Source: CS2-K091 sp035527155 | GTDB lineage: Bacteria; Planctomycetota; Phycisphaerae; Sedimentisphaerales; Anaerobacaceae | Direction: 5' to 3' | Length of the DNA stretch: 7,235 nt | Assembly: GCA_035527155.1 (NCBI GenBank) | Contig: DATLBB010000038.1 | Location: 1-7,235 of the forward strand | Part shown: piece by piece, positions 1-6,910 of the stretch | Numbering within the stretch: the first letter of the stretch is position 1 | How the letters are laid out: the number at the start of each line of letters is the position of its first letter | The notes under the pieces: model-generated | What the model saw: only the letters and a program-made list of their open reading frames with translations | Databases searched by the model: none | Told to the model about the DNA's origin: nothing | Program-made: the position numbers and the translations under genes

Positions 1-13
1 TCAATCATTAATT

Positions 14-1327
14 CTACAGCCGCCAGGGACTGCGCATCGGCCTTGTCAACATCCGGTTTGCCTGTGCGTCGTTAATAAATTCTTCTTTTTCCGGATTCCA
101 CTTAAGTTTTCGCCCTAATCGCATCGCGATGTCGCTGAGCAGACATAGTGTATCCGAGCGTACCGCCACCTCGACAGGAGCCACCGTTCCGGCCCGGCTC
201 TTGACACAGTCTAAGAAATTTTGCTGGTGATGATTGCTTACCGGCAGACGAACCTCGTCCGGGCCGATTTCCTTCTTGATTAACTCCTTCGGATGCGCGT
301 CCACCTTTCCACCCAGATGCTCTTCCTTAACGAACACCCAGCCGTCGGTCCCTTCAAAACGAACGCCGAGGGGATTTCTTTTTCCATCGGTAAAATTCAT
401 TGTCACGCCGTTGGCAAACTTCAGATTCACATCCCAGCCGGTTGCGTTGTTGCATGTCCCGTCCGGCGGATACTCACCGACCCCCTCCACCTCCAAAGGC
501 CCCGTAAGGTCCGTCCCGTTACCCCACGTCGCAATATCAATCGTATGAATGCCACAACCGGCAATCCATCCAATAGAGTAATCACTGATATGCCACCAGT
601 GACTGTTGCTCACCCTGTTCGGATGATAGGGCGCCCACGGAGCAGGGCCAAGCCAGAGGTCATAATCGAGCGAATCAGGAACCGGCATCGCTGGAAAGTT
701 CTCGCTGGCTATGCTGTACCGCGAAGCCACAGTGATTTTTTTGATTTTTCCGACCCTGCCGCTGCGAACCATCTCACAGGCGAAACGGGAATTCCGACTC
801 GACCGCTCCTGCGTGCCGAACTGAAAGACCCGGCCGTACCGATTAACCTCCCGGCGCAGCACCTGTCCCTGCTCAACGCTCATCCCCAATGGCTTCTCAC
901 AATATACATCCTTGCCGGACCGCACCGCCTGTAAAGCGTGCGGCACGTGCCAATGGTCCGTAGAAGCAACCACGACCGCGTCGATGTCATCGCGGGCACA
1001 GAGCCGACGGAAATCAGTGTATGCAGTGCATACCTTCTTGCCATAGTGCTTATCCACACGCTGCAAGGCCCTATCTCGATTTGGCCTTTTCACATCGCAG
1101 ACCGCCACCACCTGTGCATCCGCCAGGTTGATAAAATTACTCAGCAGTGCCCCTCCCCGGCCGCCTGTGCCGATAAAACCCATTACAATACGATTGCTCG
1201 CAGCTACACTGCCTGCCTTACCCAGCGCCGAAGACGTAACTATATAAGGAAAACCAATCGCTGCCGTTGTTACACCAGCCGCTTTTTGCAAAAACCCCCG
1301 GCGTGTAATTTTTCTATCGCTGTGCAT
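14..1327 (-). CDS. Tat-exported Gfo/Idh/MocA-family NAD(P)-dependent oxidoreductase
   Basis: A 437-residue protein, likely exported folded with its nicotinamide cofactor and acting on a sugar or cyclitol derivative; the substrate cannot be read from sequence. Visible: a twin-arginine leader (RRGFL at residues 9-13, then an Ala-rich hydrophobic stretch to about 37), the Rossmann motif GFIGTGGRGG at 50-59, an acidic residue ending the second strand (Asp78), TDHWH at 123-127, the family's Glu-Lys-Pro (144-146), and GCGIHTIDIATWG at 257-269 with the His/Asp pair typical of the catalytic region. DLWLGPAPW at about 223-231 is common in planctomycete members. The start is ATG at 1327, because AAAGGGG lies 7 bases upstream and it puts the arginines at the usual depth. 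An in-frame ATG at 1420 would add 31 residues but lies upstream of the inferred transcription start. Monocistronic as far as visible. Family certain; exact reaction unknown. Confidence 0.9.
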   Translation of the reverse strand: MHSDRKITRRGFLQKAAGVTTAAIGFPYIVTSSALGKAGSVAASNRIVMGFIGTGGRGGALLSNFINLADAQVVAVCDVKRPNRDRALQRVDKHYGKKVCTAYTDFRRLCARDDIDAVVVASTDHWHVPHALQAVRSGKDVYCEKPLGMSVEQGQVLRREVNRYGRVFQFGTQERSSRNSRFACEMVRSGRVGKIKKITVASRYSIASENFPAMPVPDSLDYDLWLGPAPWAPYHPNRVSNSHWWHISDYSIGWIAGCGIHTIDIATWGNGTDLTGPLEVEGVGEYPPDGTCNNATGWDVNLKFANGVTMNFTDGKRNPLGVRFEGTDGWVFVKEEHLGGKVDAHPKELIKKEIGPDEVRLPVSNHHQQNFLDCVKSRAGTVAPVEVAVRSDTLCLLSDIAMRLGRKLKWNPEKEEFINDAQANRMLTRPMRSPWRL

Positions 1328-1334
1328 AACCCAT

Positions 1335-1341
1335 CCCCTTT
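1335..1341 (-). promoter_or_regulatory. Ribosome binding site that fixes the oxidoreductase start
   Basis: Minus-strand AAAGGGG, 7 bases before the ATG at 1325-1327. The other in-frame ATGs, at 1343-1345, 1361-1363 and 1418-1420, have no comparable purine tract in position. Confidence 0.7.
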
Positions 1342-1401
1342 CCATAGAATGCTTTATTTGCATCTGTATCTGCCTGACGAAAGAACCAAAATGGACTGCT
1401 A

Positions 1402-1430
1402 ATTGTAACCAAAACCACAATTGGCGTCAA
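1402..1430 (-). promoter_or_regulatory. Sigma70-type promoter of the oxidoreductase gene
   Basis: On the minus strand, TTGACG (1425-1430), a 17-base spacer and TACAAT (1402-1407) differ from consensus at one base in each hexamer. Transcription should start near 1395, giving a leader of about 68 bases before the ATG at 1327. An inverted repeat AATTGT-N10-ACAATT (1401-1406 and 1417-1422) overlaps the -10 box and the spacer and could be a repressor site. Promoter strongly supported by pattern; operator is speculation. Confidence 0.7.
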
Positions 1431-1544
1431 AAGAAAAAGCGAAAAACCATCGGGCCGGCCGGGGGATGATAAAGAACCCTCTCATAACCGTTTCGTAGGC
1501 AGTAATGGCTGTGTACCGGCGTGCTCAGCAGTCGGCATTATGAC

Positions 1545-1572
1545 TTTATATTGCTGATTATTCTGGTATACT
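1545..1572 (+). promoter_or_regulatory. Probable promoter of der (and cstA), extended -10 type
   Basis: TGGTATACT at 1564-1572 is an extended -10 element with one mismatch in the hexamer. A weak -35 (TTTATA, 1545-1550, four of six matches) lies 16 bases upstream. The predicted start near 1579 leaves a leader of about 40 bases. No strong Shine-Dalgarno sequence precedes the der ATG; the bases just before it read ACGGACAGAACCT. Confidence 0.5.
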
Positions 1573-1619
1573 GCACTTTTTCTGTAGCTATAGCTTTATA
1601 TTAGATACGGACAGAACCT

Positions 1620-2939
1620 ATGGCGTTACCGACAGTAGCAATAATTGGCCGGCCGAATGTGGGCAAGAGCAGTCTTTTTAACGCGCTGGCCGGCGAGATG
1701 ATAAGTATCGTCGAGCCGACAGCAGGGGTTACAAGAGACCGCGTCAGTACCTTCATTGGAAGAGACGAGAGGTATTTTGAGCTTATAGATACCGGCGGAT
1801 ACGGGGTAGTAGACAGCGACCAGTTGAGCGAGCATATCGAGCAGCAAATCCGCCAGGCGATTGAATCGGCTAACCTTGTGCTGTTTATGGTCGATATCCG
1901 CGACGGGATCGTGCCATTGGATGAAAAGATAGCACAGCTTCTTCGTAAAAATGAGCTGGACGTTATCGGCGTTGCCAATAAGGCTGATACTGCCAGGCTG
2001 TTTCCGGCAGCAGGGGAATTCTCCAAATTGGGTTTTGGTGAGTTTCTTTGTATTTCCGTGAAGAATAATCTTAATAAGGCGGTGCTGCTGGACAGGGTTT
2101 TTGAGAAGGTCGAGCACCTGGAATCGGCGAAGCCGCCGAAGCCTGCTATGAAGATTGCGATAGTGGGTAGGCGAAATGTCGGCAAGAGCACACTTGTAAA
2201 CGCTATGGTGGGTTCCGAGAGGGTGATTGTCAGTGAGACACCGGGGACGACCAGGGACGCGGTGGACGTGCGGTTTGAGAAAGACGGCAAGACCATTATC
2301 GTTATTGACACCGCGGGGATAAGAAAGAAGAGCAAGATAGCCAACAGTATCGAGTTTTACAGCTATGTGCGGGCGACGTGGTCTATACGGCGGGCGGATG
2401 TTGTGCTTTTTCTTATGGATGCAACACTGCCGGTTTCGCAGGTCGATAAGAAATTGGCCAGTTTTATTACGGAAGAATACAAAAGCTGTATAATAGTTAT
2501 CAACAAGTGGGACCTGGCCAAAGACTCGGCTGTGACGAGTGACTACGAGGAGTATTTGACGAAGCGGCTGGCCGGATTAAAATATGCACCGATAGCTTTT
2601 ACTACCGCGACCGAGACAAAGAACGTACAGAGTGTTTTAGATTTGGCGGCGGAGATATTCAAGCAGACAACGACGTGGATACCTACGGTGAGACTGAATA
2701 AAGCGTTTGAGGCGATAAAAGCGGAACGCGGGGGCGCAGCTAAGCGGAAAGCCGGCTGGCCGAAGATTTACTACGCGACACAGATTGCGGTGAACCCGAT
2801 TACAGTACTAATGTTCGTGAACAAGCCGGAGCTTTTTGAAGAAAATTATATGCGGTTTATCAAAGGCAGGCTACAATCTATGCTGCCGATAGGCGAGGTG
2901 CCGATAAGGCTGCTGACTCGAAGGCACAGAGACCGGTAA
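1620..2939 (+). CDS. der: Ribosome-assembly GTPase Der (EngA)
   Basis: A 439-residue tandem GTPase needed for late 50S ribosomal subunit assembly. First G domain: P-loop GRPNVGKS (10-17), switch Thr38, DTGG (57-60), NKAD (120-123). Second G domain: GRRNVGKST (183-191), TPGTTRD (207-213), DTAG (230-233), NKWD (295-298). A KH-like RNA-binding domain follows from about 350 to the end, with PKIYYATQ and NKPELFEENY typical of the family. All nucleotide-contact motifs except G5 are intact. The G5 loops are unusual: SVKNN near 146-150 and a Thr-Ala-Thr stretch in domain 2, where Ser-Ala is usual. Length is normal. The ATG at 1620 starts directly at the first beta strand, as in homologues. cstA follows after 31 bases with no terminator-like hairpin between them, so co-transcription is likely. 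Confidence 0.97.
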   Translation: MALPTVAIIGRPNVGKSSLFNALAGEMISIVEPTAGVTRDRVSTFIGRDERYFELIDTGGYGVVDSDQLSEHIEQQIRQAIESANLVLFMVDIRDGIVPLDEKIAQLLRKNELDVIGVANKADTARLFPAAGEFSKLGFGEFLCISVKNNLNKAVLLDRVFEKVEHLESAKPPKPAMKIAIVGRRNVGKSTLVNAMVGSERVIVSETPGTTRDAVDVRFEKDGKTIIVIDTAGIRKKSKIANSIEFYSYVRATWSIRRADVVLFLMDATLPVSQVDKKLASFITEEYKSCIIVINKWDLAKDSAVTSDYEEYLTKRLAGLKYAPIAFTTATETKNVQSVLDLAAEIFKQTTTWIPTVRLNKAFEAIKAERGGAAKRKAGWPKIYYATQIAVNPITVLMFVNKPELFEENYMRFIKGRLQSMLPIGEVPIRLLTRRHRDR

Positions 2940-2955
2940 TTACGATAAATAGAAT

Positions 2956-2961
2956 GAAGGA
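2956..2961 (+). promoter_or_regulatory. Ribosome binding site of cstA with a two-codon ORF between it and the start
   Basis: GAAGGA lies 9 bases before the chosen ATG (2971). A closer ATG at 2966 reads ATG-AAA-TGA and overlaps the cstA start, so it encodes only Met-Lys and cannot be the cstA start. Confidence 0.6.
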
Positions 2962-2970
2962 ACCTATGAA

Positions 2971-4656
2971 ATGAGTTCTCTGATTGTTGCGGGAGTTTCG
3001 ATTCTTCTATTAGCCTTAGGGTACATCTTCTACAGCAAGAAGGTCAAACAATGGATAGGTCTTGATGACAATGAAATTCCACCTTCCGTGGCGATGAATG
3101 ATGGTGTTGACTATGTTCCGGCCAAGCACTGGACGATTCTGTTTGGTCACCATTTCGCTTCCATTGCGGGGGCGGCACCTATAATAGGCCCTGTAATTGC
3201 GTGCCTGTACTGGGGGTGGCTTCCTGCAGTTATCTGGATTGTGGTTGGCGGAATTTTCATTGGAGCGGTTCACGACTTTATAGCGCTTGTGATGTCACTG
3301 CGAAACCAGGGCAAATCCATTACCACTGTTACAGAGTCTGTAATGGGCAAGACGAGCAAGATTCTTTTCAGCGTGTTCGCGTTTTTATCTCTTATCTTAG
3401 TGGTTGCGGTGTTTGCGGCGGTTGCGGGTAAGACGCTGGCGACAACGCCTGCAGTTGTAATTCCCACGTTCGGACTTATAGTTGTAGCCCTGATTGTCGG
3501 CTTCCTGATATATCGTATGCAATTGCCGGTACTGCTATGTTCTGTAATGGGATTGCTGCTGCTGATTGGTCTAATTGTGGCCGGATACTACATCCCGGTA
3601 GAGCTTGGTGTGAAAAATGCCGCAGCCTGGTGGACTGTTATACTGCTTATCTATGGTATGATTGCATCTGTAACACCTGTGACTATGCTGCTTCAGCCAA
3701 GGGACCATCTTGCGGGTGCGGTACTATATCTGGGTTTGTTATTCGGTTTCCTGGGTCTTATTGTTACACACCCGAATATGAAATCGCCGGGTGTAATTTC
3801 TTTTTCGTCGCCTGAGGAGGGATGGATGTGGCCTATGCTGCTCGTTTCCATTGCGTGTGGTGCCATCAGCGGATTCCACAGTCTGGTCGCAAGCGGTACC
3901 ACTTCAAAGCAGCTTCCGCGGATGCGTGATGCCCGTGTTATCGGGTACGGGGCAATGATTATGGAAAGTGCGCTTGCGGTTCTGGCGGTCATGGCAGTTT
4001 CGGCCGGTTTGTACTGGAAGAGCGCTCCTGCGGGAATGGAGGGACTTGTATACCAGGAGGTTTTCAAAGAGGGAGGCTGGATTAAGGCATTCGGGGAAGG
4101 ATACGGGCAGCTTACGAAGGTTTTTTTCGGGGGCTTGGGGACACTTGTAGGTATAACTATGCTGAAGACGTTCATTATGACAAGCCTTGATACAGCGACG
4201 AGGATTTCTCGCTATCTGTGCAATGAGCTGCTCGGGGAGACATTCGGCATACGCATTATGAAGAACAAGTATGTGGCTGTACTACTTGTAGGCGTTCTGG
4301 CGGGGGCGCTTGCTCTGGGTAACTGGAAGGCCATCTGGCCTATATTCGGCGCTTCAAACCAGCTCATTGCCAGTCTTGTTCTTATCGTTGCAAGCCTGTA
4401 TCTGCTGACTCGTAATCGCAGGTTCATGTTCACGGCTGTTCCGGCTGTTATAATGCTTGTGACCACAATTGGTGCGCTGGTATACAAAACGTACAGCTTT
4501 GTTACCGCTGAGAAAGCAAATATCATGCTTGCGACAGTAGCCGTGATACTCATAATTCTGGCGATATTTCTTGCGTTGATGGCATTGGTTAGTGCTATAC
4601 GAGCGAGAGCGGCGATTGCCGATAAGCAAGCAGGCGAAAACAAGCAAGCTGGGTGA
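2971..4656 (+). CDS. cstA: CstA-family carbon-starvation transporter (pyruvate/peptide uptake)
   Basis: A 561-residue polytopic inner-membrane protein with roughly 14-16 hydrophobic segments. Family hallmarks: FGHHFASIAGAAPIIGP at 58-74, the following segment ending in AVHDF (99-103), CGAISGFHSLVASGTTSKQ from about 296, SLDTATR at 405-411, and FGASNQLIA at 459-467. E. coli CstA and BtsT are about 700 residues long and are linked to peptide and pyruvate uptake; this belongs to the shorter forms. Substrate is an inference from the family. The C-terminus is a short hydrophilic tail with KQAG written twice (KQAGENKQAG). It lies 31 bases after der, probably in the same transcript, and converges on cdaR with 6 bases between stop codons. 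No LytS/LytT-type two-component regulator gene is visible beside it. Confidence 0.94.
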   Translation: MSSLIVAGVSILLLALGYIFYSKKVKQWIGLDDNEIPPSVAMNDGVDYVPAKHWTILFGHHFASIAGAAPIIGPVIACLYWGWLPAVIWIVVGGIFIGAVHDFIALVMSLRNQGKSITTVTESVMGKTSKILFSVFAFLSLILVVAVFAAVAGKTLATTPAVVIPTFGLIVVALIVGFLIYRMQLPVLLCSVMGLLLLIGLIVAGYYIPVELGVKNAAAWWTVILLIYGMIASVTPVTMLLQPRDHLAGAVLYLGLLFGFLGLIVTHPNMKSPGVISFSSPEEGWMWPMLLVSIACGAISGFHSLVASGTTSKQLPRMRDARVIGYGAMIMESALAVLAVMAVSAGLYWKSAPAGMEGLVYQEVFKEGGWIKAFGEGYGQLTKVFFGGLGTLVGITMLKTFIMTSLDTATRISRYLCNELLGETFGIRIMKNKYVAVLLVGVLAGALALGNWKAIWPIFGASNQLIASLVLIVASLYLLTRNRRFMFTAVPAVIMLVTTIGALVYKTYSFVTAEKANIMLATVAVILIILAIFLALMALVSAIRARAAIADKQAGENKQAG

Positions 4657-4690
4657 GACTATTTAGCCGGGGGGGCCCTTGGAAGTCTCA
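4654..4690. terminator. Inverted repeat across the convergent stops, possible bidirectional terminator
   Basis: TGAGACT (4654-4660) and AGTCTCA (4684-4690) are perfect 7-base arms around a 23-base GC-rich centre that contains GGGCCC. The repeat includes the cstA stop and covers the cdaR stop. No clear U-run follows on either strand, so it is not a textbook intrinsic terminator. It is the only terminator-like structure between the two convergent genes. Confidence 0.3.
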
Positions 4691-5700
4691 GCAGAAGATA
4701 CAGGTATCAACTTAAATCGAGCTATAACAGGCTGCTGCTGCTGCTGATTTATCTTGATTTCTCCCTTTCGGACAGACTCTTCAGGGAAGTTGTAAACGAC
4801 TTCTCTCTTTTGTTCCTCGGTAGTGTTTTTATCATTATCAAGAATATACAGTGTCATTTGGGGAAATGGTTGTAGCCTATAAGCCCGTTCTGCCTCAGGA
4901 GTGGCCTTGATAGCAATGGGAAGCAGTACTCCAGTCAGATTGGTTACCTCAACGTAGTATTTGCCTTGCAAGGTCGGACTTAAGGCGATACTTAGCGTTG
5001 GTGCCTTTATGGTGTAACCGCTAAGCCGATCCGGCTCCGGCGGCATTGTGATTTCCACGGCCTTGGGGGCTTGTCTTGTTTGGCCGGCTGCCAGCCTGAT
5101 GTAGGGTGTTTCTTCGATAGTCCAGACTCTTGCATTCTCTATTTCCCTGGGTGTCAGCAAAACTTCTGCAACGCTTTTTTCCCAATCCTCCGGCACAAGC
5201 ATTTCCACCTGCGCCGGCTTAACGGTTGCTTCGCCTATTGGGTTTTGGTCCTCATCTACACACTTTACATCCAACAGCCTGCTAACAAGCCCAACAACTT
5301 TGACGGAGAGCATCTCCGGCTTGCAGGATTCGACTTTAAGGCCAAGCCTTTTTATTTCCTTATCTTTCTGCAGGAAGGGCAGCAGGTTTAGAGGATAGCT
5401 GGCAGGCTCATTCATTTTTTCTTTTACGGCATCAAAGTCAATTTTGAGCCTCTCTCCCTCGTCTAATTTTCTACTTATCTCATTAATTTTGCGCAGCGGA
5501 CCTTTAAGAACCACCTCCTCAAGCGTAACGGATGATGCATCGTCGAAACTTACCCAAAGCTTGGGGTCGGAATTGACAACACTTATCGCAGCATTTGGAA
5601 CGGGCAACTCTTCGTCCAGTTTCAGGTCCGCCCAGACCCAGATTAAGATTGTTATGAATACAACAACTGCTATTTTGCCGTACTTGAGGTTTCTTATCAT
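4663..5700 (-). CDS. cdaR: CdaR/YbbR-like membrane-anchored regulator of the diadenylate cyclase
   Basis: A 345-residue protein with one N-terminal membrane anchor (about residues 7-24, short Lys/Arg-containing tail inside) and a long beta-rich extracytoplasmic part, as in YbbR-domain proteins. In Firmicutes the cdaA-adjacent YbbR protein CdaR binds and modulates CdaA. Sequence resemblance is moderate: the N-terminal layout fits (anchor, then WADLKLDEELPVPNAAI), and the strongest evidence is position, starting 15 bases after the cdaA stop on the same strand. No clear Shine-Dalgarno sequence precedes its ATG, so translation may be coupled to cdaA. Five glutamines at 319-323 come from pure CAG codons (about 4732-4746). 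The C-terminus is short and low-complexity, ending Gly-Pro-Pro-Gly. The number of YbbR repeats could not be determined by eye. Confidence 0.8.
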   Translation of the reverse strand: MIRNLKYGKIAVVVFITILIWVWADLKLDEELPVPNAAISVVNSDPKLWVSFDDASSVTLEEVVLKGPLRKINEISRKLDEGERLKIDFDAVKEKMNEPASYPLNLLPFLQKDKEIKRLGLKVESCKPEMLSVKVVGLVSRLLDVKCVDEDQNPIGEATVKPAQVEMLVPEDWEKSVAEVLLTPREIENARVWTIEETPYIRLAAGQTRQAPKAVEITMPPEPDRLSGYTIKAPTLSIALSPTLQGKYYVEVTNLTGVLLPIAIKATPEAERAYRLQPFPQMTLYILDNDKNTTEEQKREVVYNFPEESVRKGEIKINQQQQQPVIARFKLIPVSSAETSKGPPG

Positions 5701-5715
5701 TTTGATTTGATGATA

Positions 5716-6579
5716 CTATACAAAATCTTTATGGCCCTGGCCAGTGTCTTTTCCGGGATGCCTCGCCAGAAACCTCTCGACAATTGGTACACACTCAGCC
5801 ATCGTGCTGGTCAACTGCTTTATTAGCTGAGACTCGCTTATGTTTTGGGTTAACTTTCCCTTCTGGGCAAGCGAAATGATACCGGTTTCTTCACTTACTA
5901 CTAAACAGGCAGCGTCCGAGCCTGCTGTTATACCTATGGCAGCCCGGTGCCGGGAGCCGAGTTCAACGCCGTCAATACTGCCGGCTTCAGCCAAAGGCAA
6001 CTGCACCCTGGCGGCAACTACTCTATCGCCTCGTATAATAACGGCCATATCGTGAAGGGCGGTGCCGGGGTGAAAAATAGTCTTGAGCAGCTCAGCCGTA
6101 ACCATGGCATCGACTCGAACGCCGGTTTCTATAAACTCCCCTAAGGCTACCCGCTTTTCAATAACAATGATAGCTCCGGTTTTGGCGGCGGAAAGTTCAG
6201 TTACAGCGGTGACCATTTCTTCGACGGTTTTTGCTAACTGCTGCGAAGAAGTTGCCCAAAACTTGGGCTGTCCTATTCGTATAAGCGCTCTTCGAATTTC
6301 GGGCTGAAATGCTGCGACAGTAATGACCAAAACCCCAATCAAAAAGCCCCTATAAAGATACTCCAGGCGTTCTAATCTGAGCTGCTCGGCTACCAAGTTT
6401 AAGATGAGCACGCCGGCAATGAGAATGAATATCACGCTGCGGAATAACCTTTCTCCGCGAGTACCTTCGAGGAAGTCCACAACCCAGTAAATAACAAGGC
6501 CGATAAGAAACAGTTCGATAACAACACGCCACCATTCATACCCTGCCACCCTGCTGAAATAGTCCATGAGTGTTTCCAC
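5716..6579 (-). CDS. cdaA: Membrane diadenylate cyclase CdaA (DacA), makes cyclic di-AMP
   Basis: A 287-residue enzyme that condenses two ATP into c-di-AMP, a second messenger controlling potassium/osmolyte balance and wall homeostasis in many bacteria. Three N-terminal membrane helices (about 19-35, 48-64, 78-92) and the FQPEIRRALIRIGQ linker (91-104) match CdaA. The DAC domain shows GAIIVIE (135-141), ETGVRVDAMVTAELL (151-165) and the RHR motif (210-212, in GSRHRAAIG), followed by SEETGIISLA. The normal Asp-Gly-Ala catalytic motif reads Asp-Met-Ala here (177-179, codons 6043-6051): the Asp is kept and the Gly replaced. The start is GTG at 6577-6579 because AAAAAGGA sits 8 bases upstream; the ATG at 6565-6567 would leave a 20-base gap. 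It follows the small lipoprotein gene and precedes cdaR. glmM, often third in Firmicutes, is absent here. Confidence 0.95.
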   Translation of the reverse strand: METLMDYFSRVAGYEWWRVVIELFLIGLVIYWVVDFLEGTRGERLFRSVIFILIAGVLILNLVAEQLRLERLEYLYRGFLIGVLVITVAAFQPEIRRALIRIGQPKFWATSSQQLAKTVEEMVTAVTELSAAKTGAIIVIEKRVALGEFIETGVRVDAMVTAELLKTIFHPGTALHDMAVIIRGDRVVAARVQLPLAEAGSIDGVELGSRHRAAIGITAGSDAACLVVSEETGIISLAQKGKLTQNISESQLIKQLTSTMAECVPIVERFLARHPGKDTGQGHKDFV

Positions 6580-6587
6580 AAGTCAAA

Positions 6588-6595
6588 TCCTTTTT
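6588..6595 (-). promoter_or_regulatory. Ribosome binding site selecting the GTG start of cdaA
   Basis: Minus-strand AAAAAGGA, 8 bases before GTG (6577-6579). The CACAAG repeat region begins at the very next base upstream, so folding of that repeat could affect access to this site (inference). Confidence 0.65.
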
Positions 6596-6669
6596 ACAAG
6601 TGCACAAGAACACAGGAGCACAAGAGGCCCCATGATTTACACACTCATAACTTGTGCCCTTGTGCTCTG
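6596..6669. repeat. CACAAG-rich palindromic intergenic repeat
   Basis: The gap between the lipoprotein gene and cdaA is nearly filled by copies of GCACAAG in both orientations. Plus-strand copies are at 6602-6608 and 6618-6624, 16 bases apart, with a partial ACAAG at 6596. Reverse copies are at 6651-6657 and 6659-6665. The best pairing is GAGCACAAG (6616-6624) with CTTGTGCTC (6659-6667), a perfect 9-base stem with a 34-base loop. The 7-base cores allow other, mutually exclusive pairings. No coding potential of its own. It may belong to a dispersed repeat family or act as an RNA element in the operon; neither can be shown from one copy. Confidence 0.6.
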
Positions 6670-6673
6670 CATA

Positions 6674-6910
6674 TCAGGGTATCCTTTTATCCGTGAGCTT
6701 GCTGGGTCTATCCAGGAGCAGAACCTTGTCTATATCTTCCATCATCTCCTGCTGATTAATACGAAGATTGCGGAGGTGTCTTCTATGGCCCTCCGCTGCA
6801 GTTTCACCCGGCTGCTCGAAAAATGCGCAACCGCAAGGCAGCAAAACCAAAGCACACAAAATAATACCCAGCAACACTTTACAGACAAAAACATAACTAT
6901 TTTTCATCAT
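6674..6910 (-). CDS. Small putative lipoprotein, first gene of the cdaA operon
   Basis: A 78-residue protein (77 if the second, adjacent ATG at 6905-6907 is used). AGAAGGG lies 3 bases before the first ATG and 6 before the second, which favours the second slightly. A Lys-containing start and a hydrophobic stretch (about 12-25) lead to LPCGC; Cys28 is the likely lipidated residue, although the lipobox is imperfect (Pro at -3). The mature part is short, charged and probably helical: EGHRRHLRNLRINQQEMMED (40-59), ending in SKLTDKRIP. I do not recognise a named family. Coding is supported by the secretion signal, the ribosome binding site, the consensus promoter upstream and same-strand placement 94 bases ahead of cdaA. 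A role tied to CdaA/CdaR at the envelope is inference from position only. Confidence 0.75.
   Translation of the reverse strand: MMKNSYVFVCKVLLGIILCALVLLPCGCAFFEQPGETAAEGHRRHLRNLRINQQEMMEDIDKVLLLDRPSKLTDKRIP

Noticed and set aside
293..934. A 213-codon plus-strand reading frame opposite the oxidoreductase gene
   Set aside because: It has no domain, no ribosome binding site and an unnatural composition. It is the antisense shadow of a gene with clear motifs.
1401..1422. lac operator
   Set aside because: The arms AATTGT/ACAATT look like lacO, but the gap is 10 rather than 9 bases and the inner bases do not match. Only a generic operator-like dyad is supported.
1601..2344. A 247-codon minus-strand reading frame opposite der
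   Set aside because: Ser/Thr/Ile-rich low-complexity translation in antisense to the conserved GTPase motifs; a shadow.
4731..4746. CAG triplet run (five glutamines in CdaR) as a phase-variable or expansion repeat
   Set aside because: Only five units, in frame, near the C-terminus. A change in triplets would not shift the frame, so phase variation is not supported.
6596..6669. CRISPR-like array
   Set aside because: The repeated core is only 7 bases, the copies are inverted relative to each other, and the spacings are irregular.
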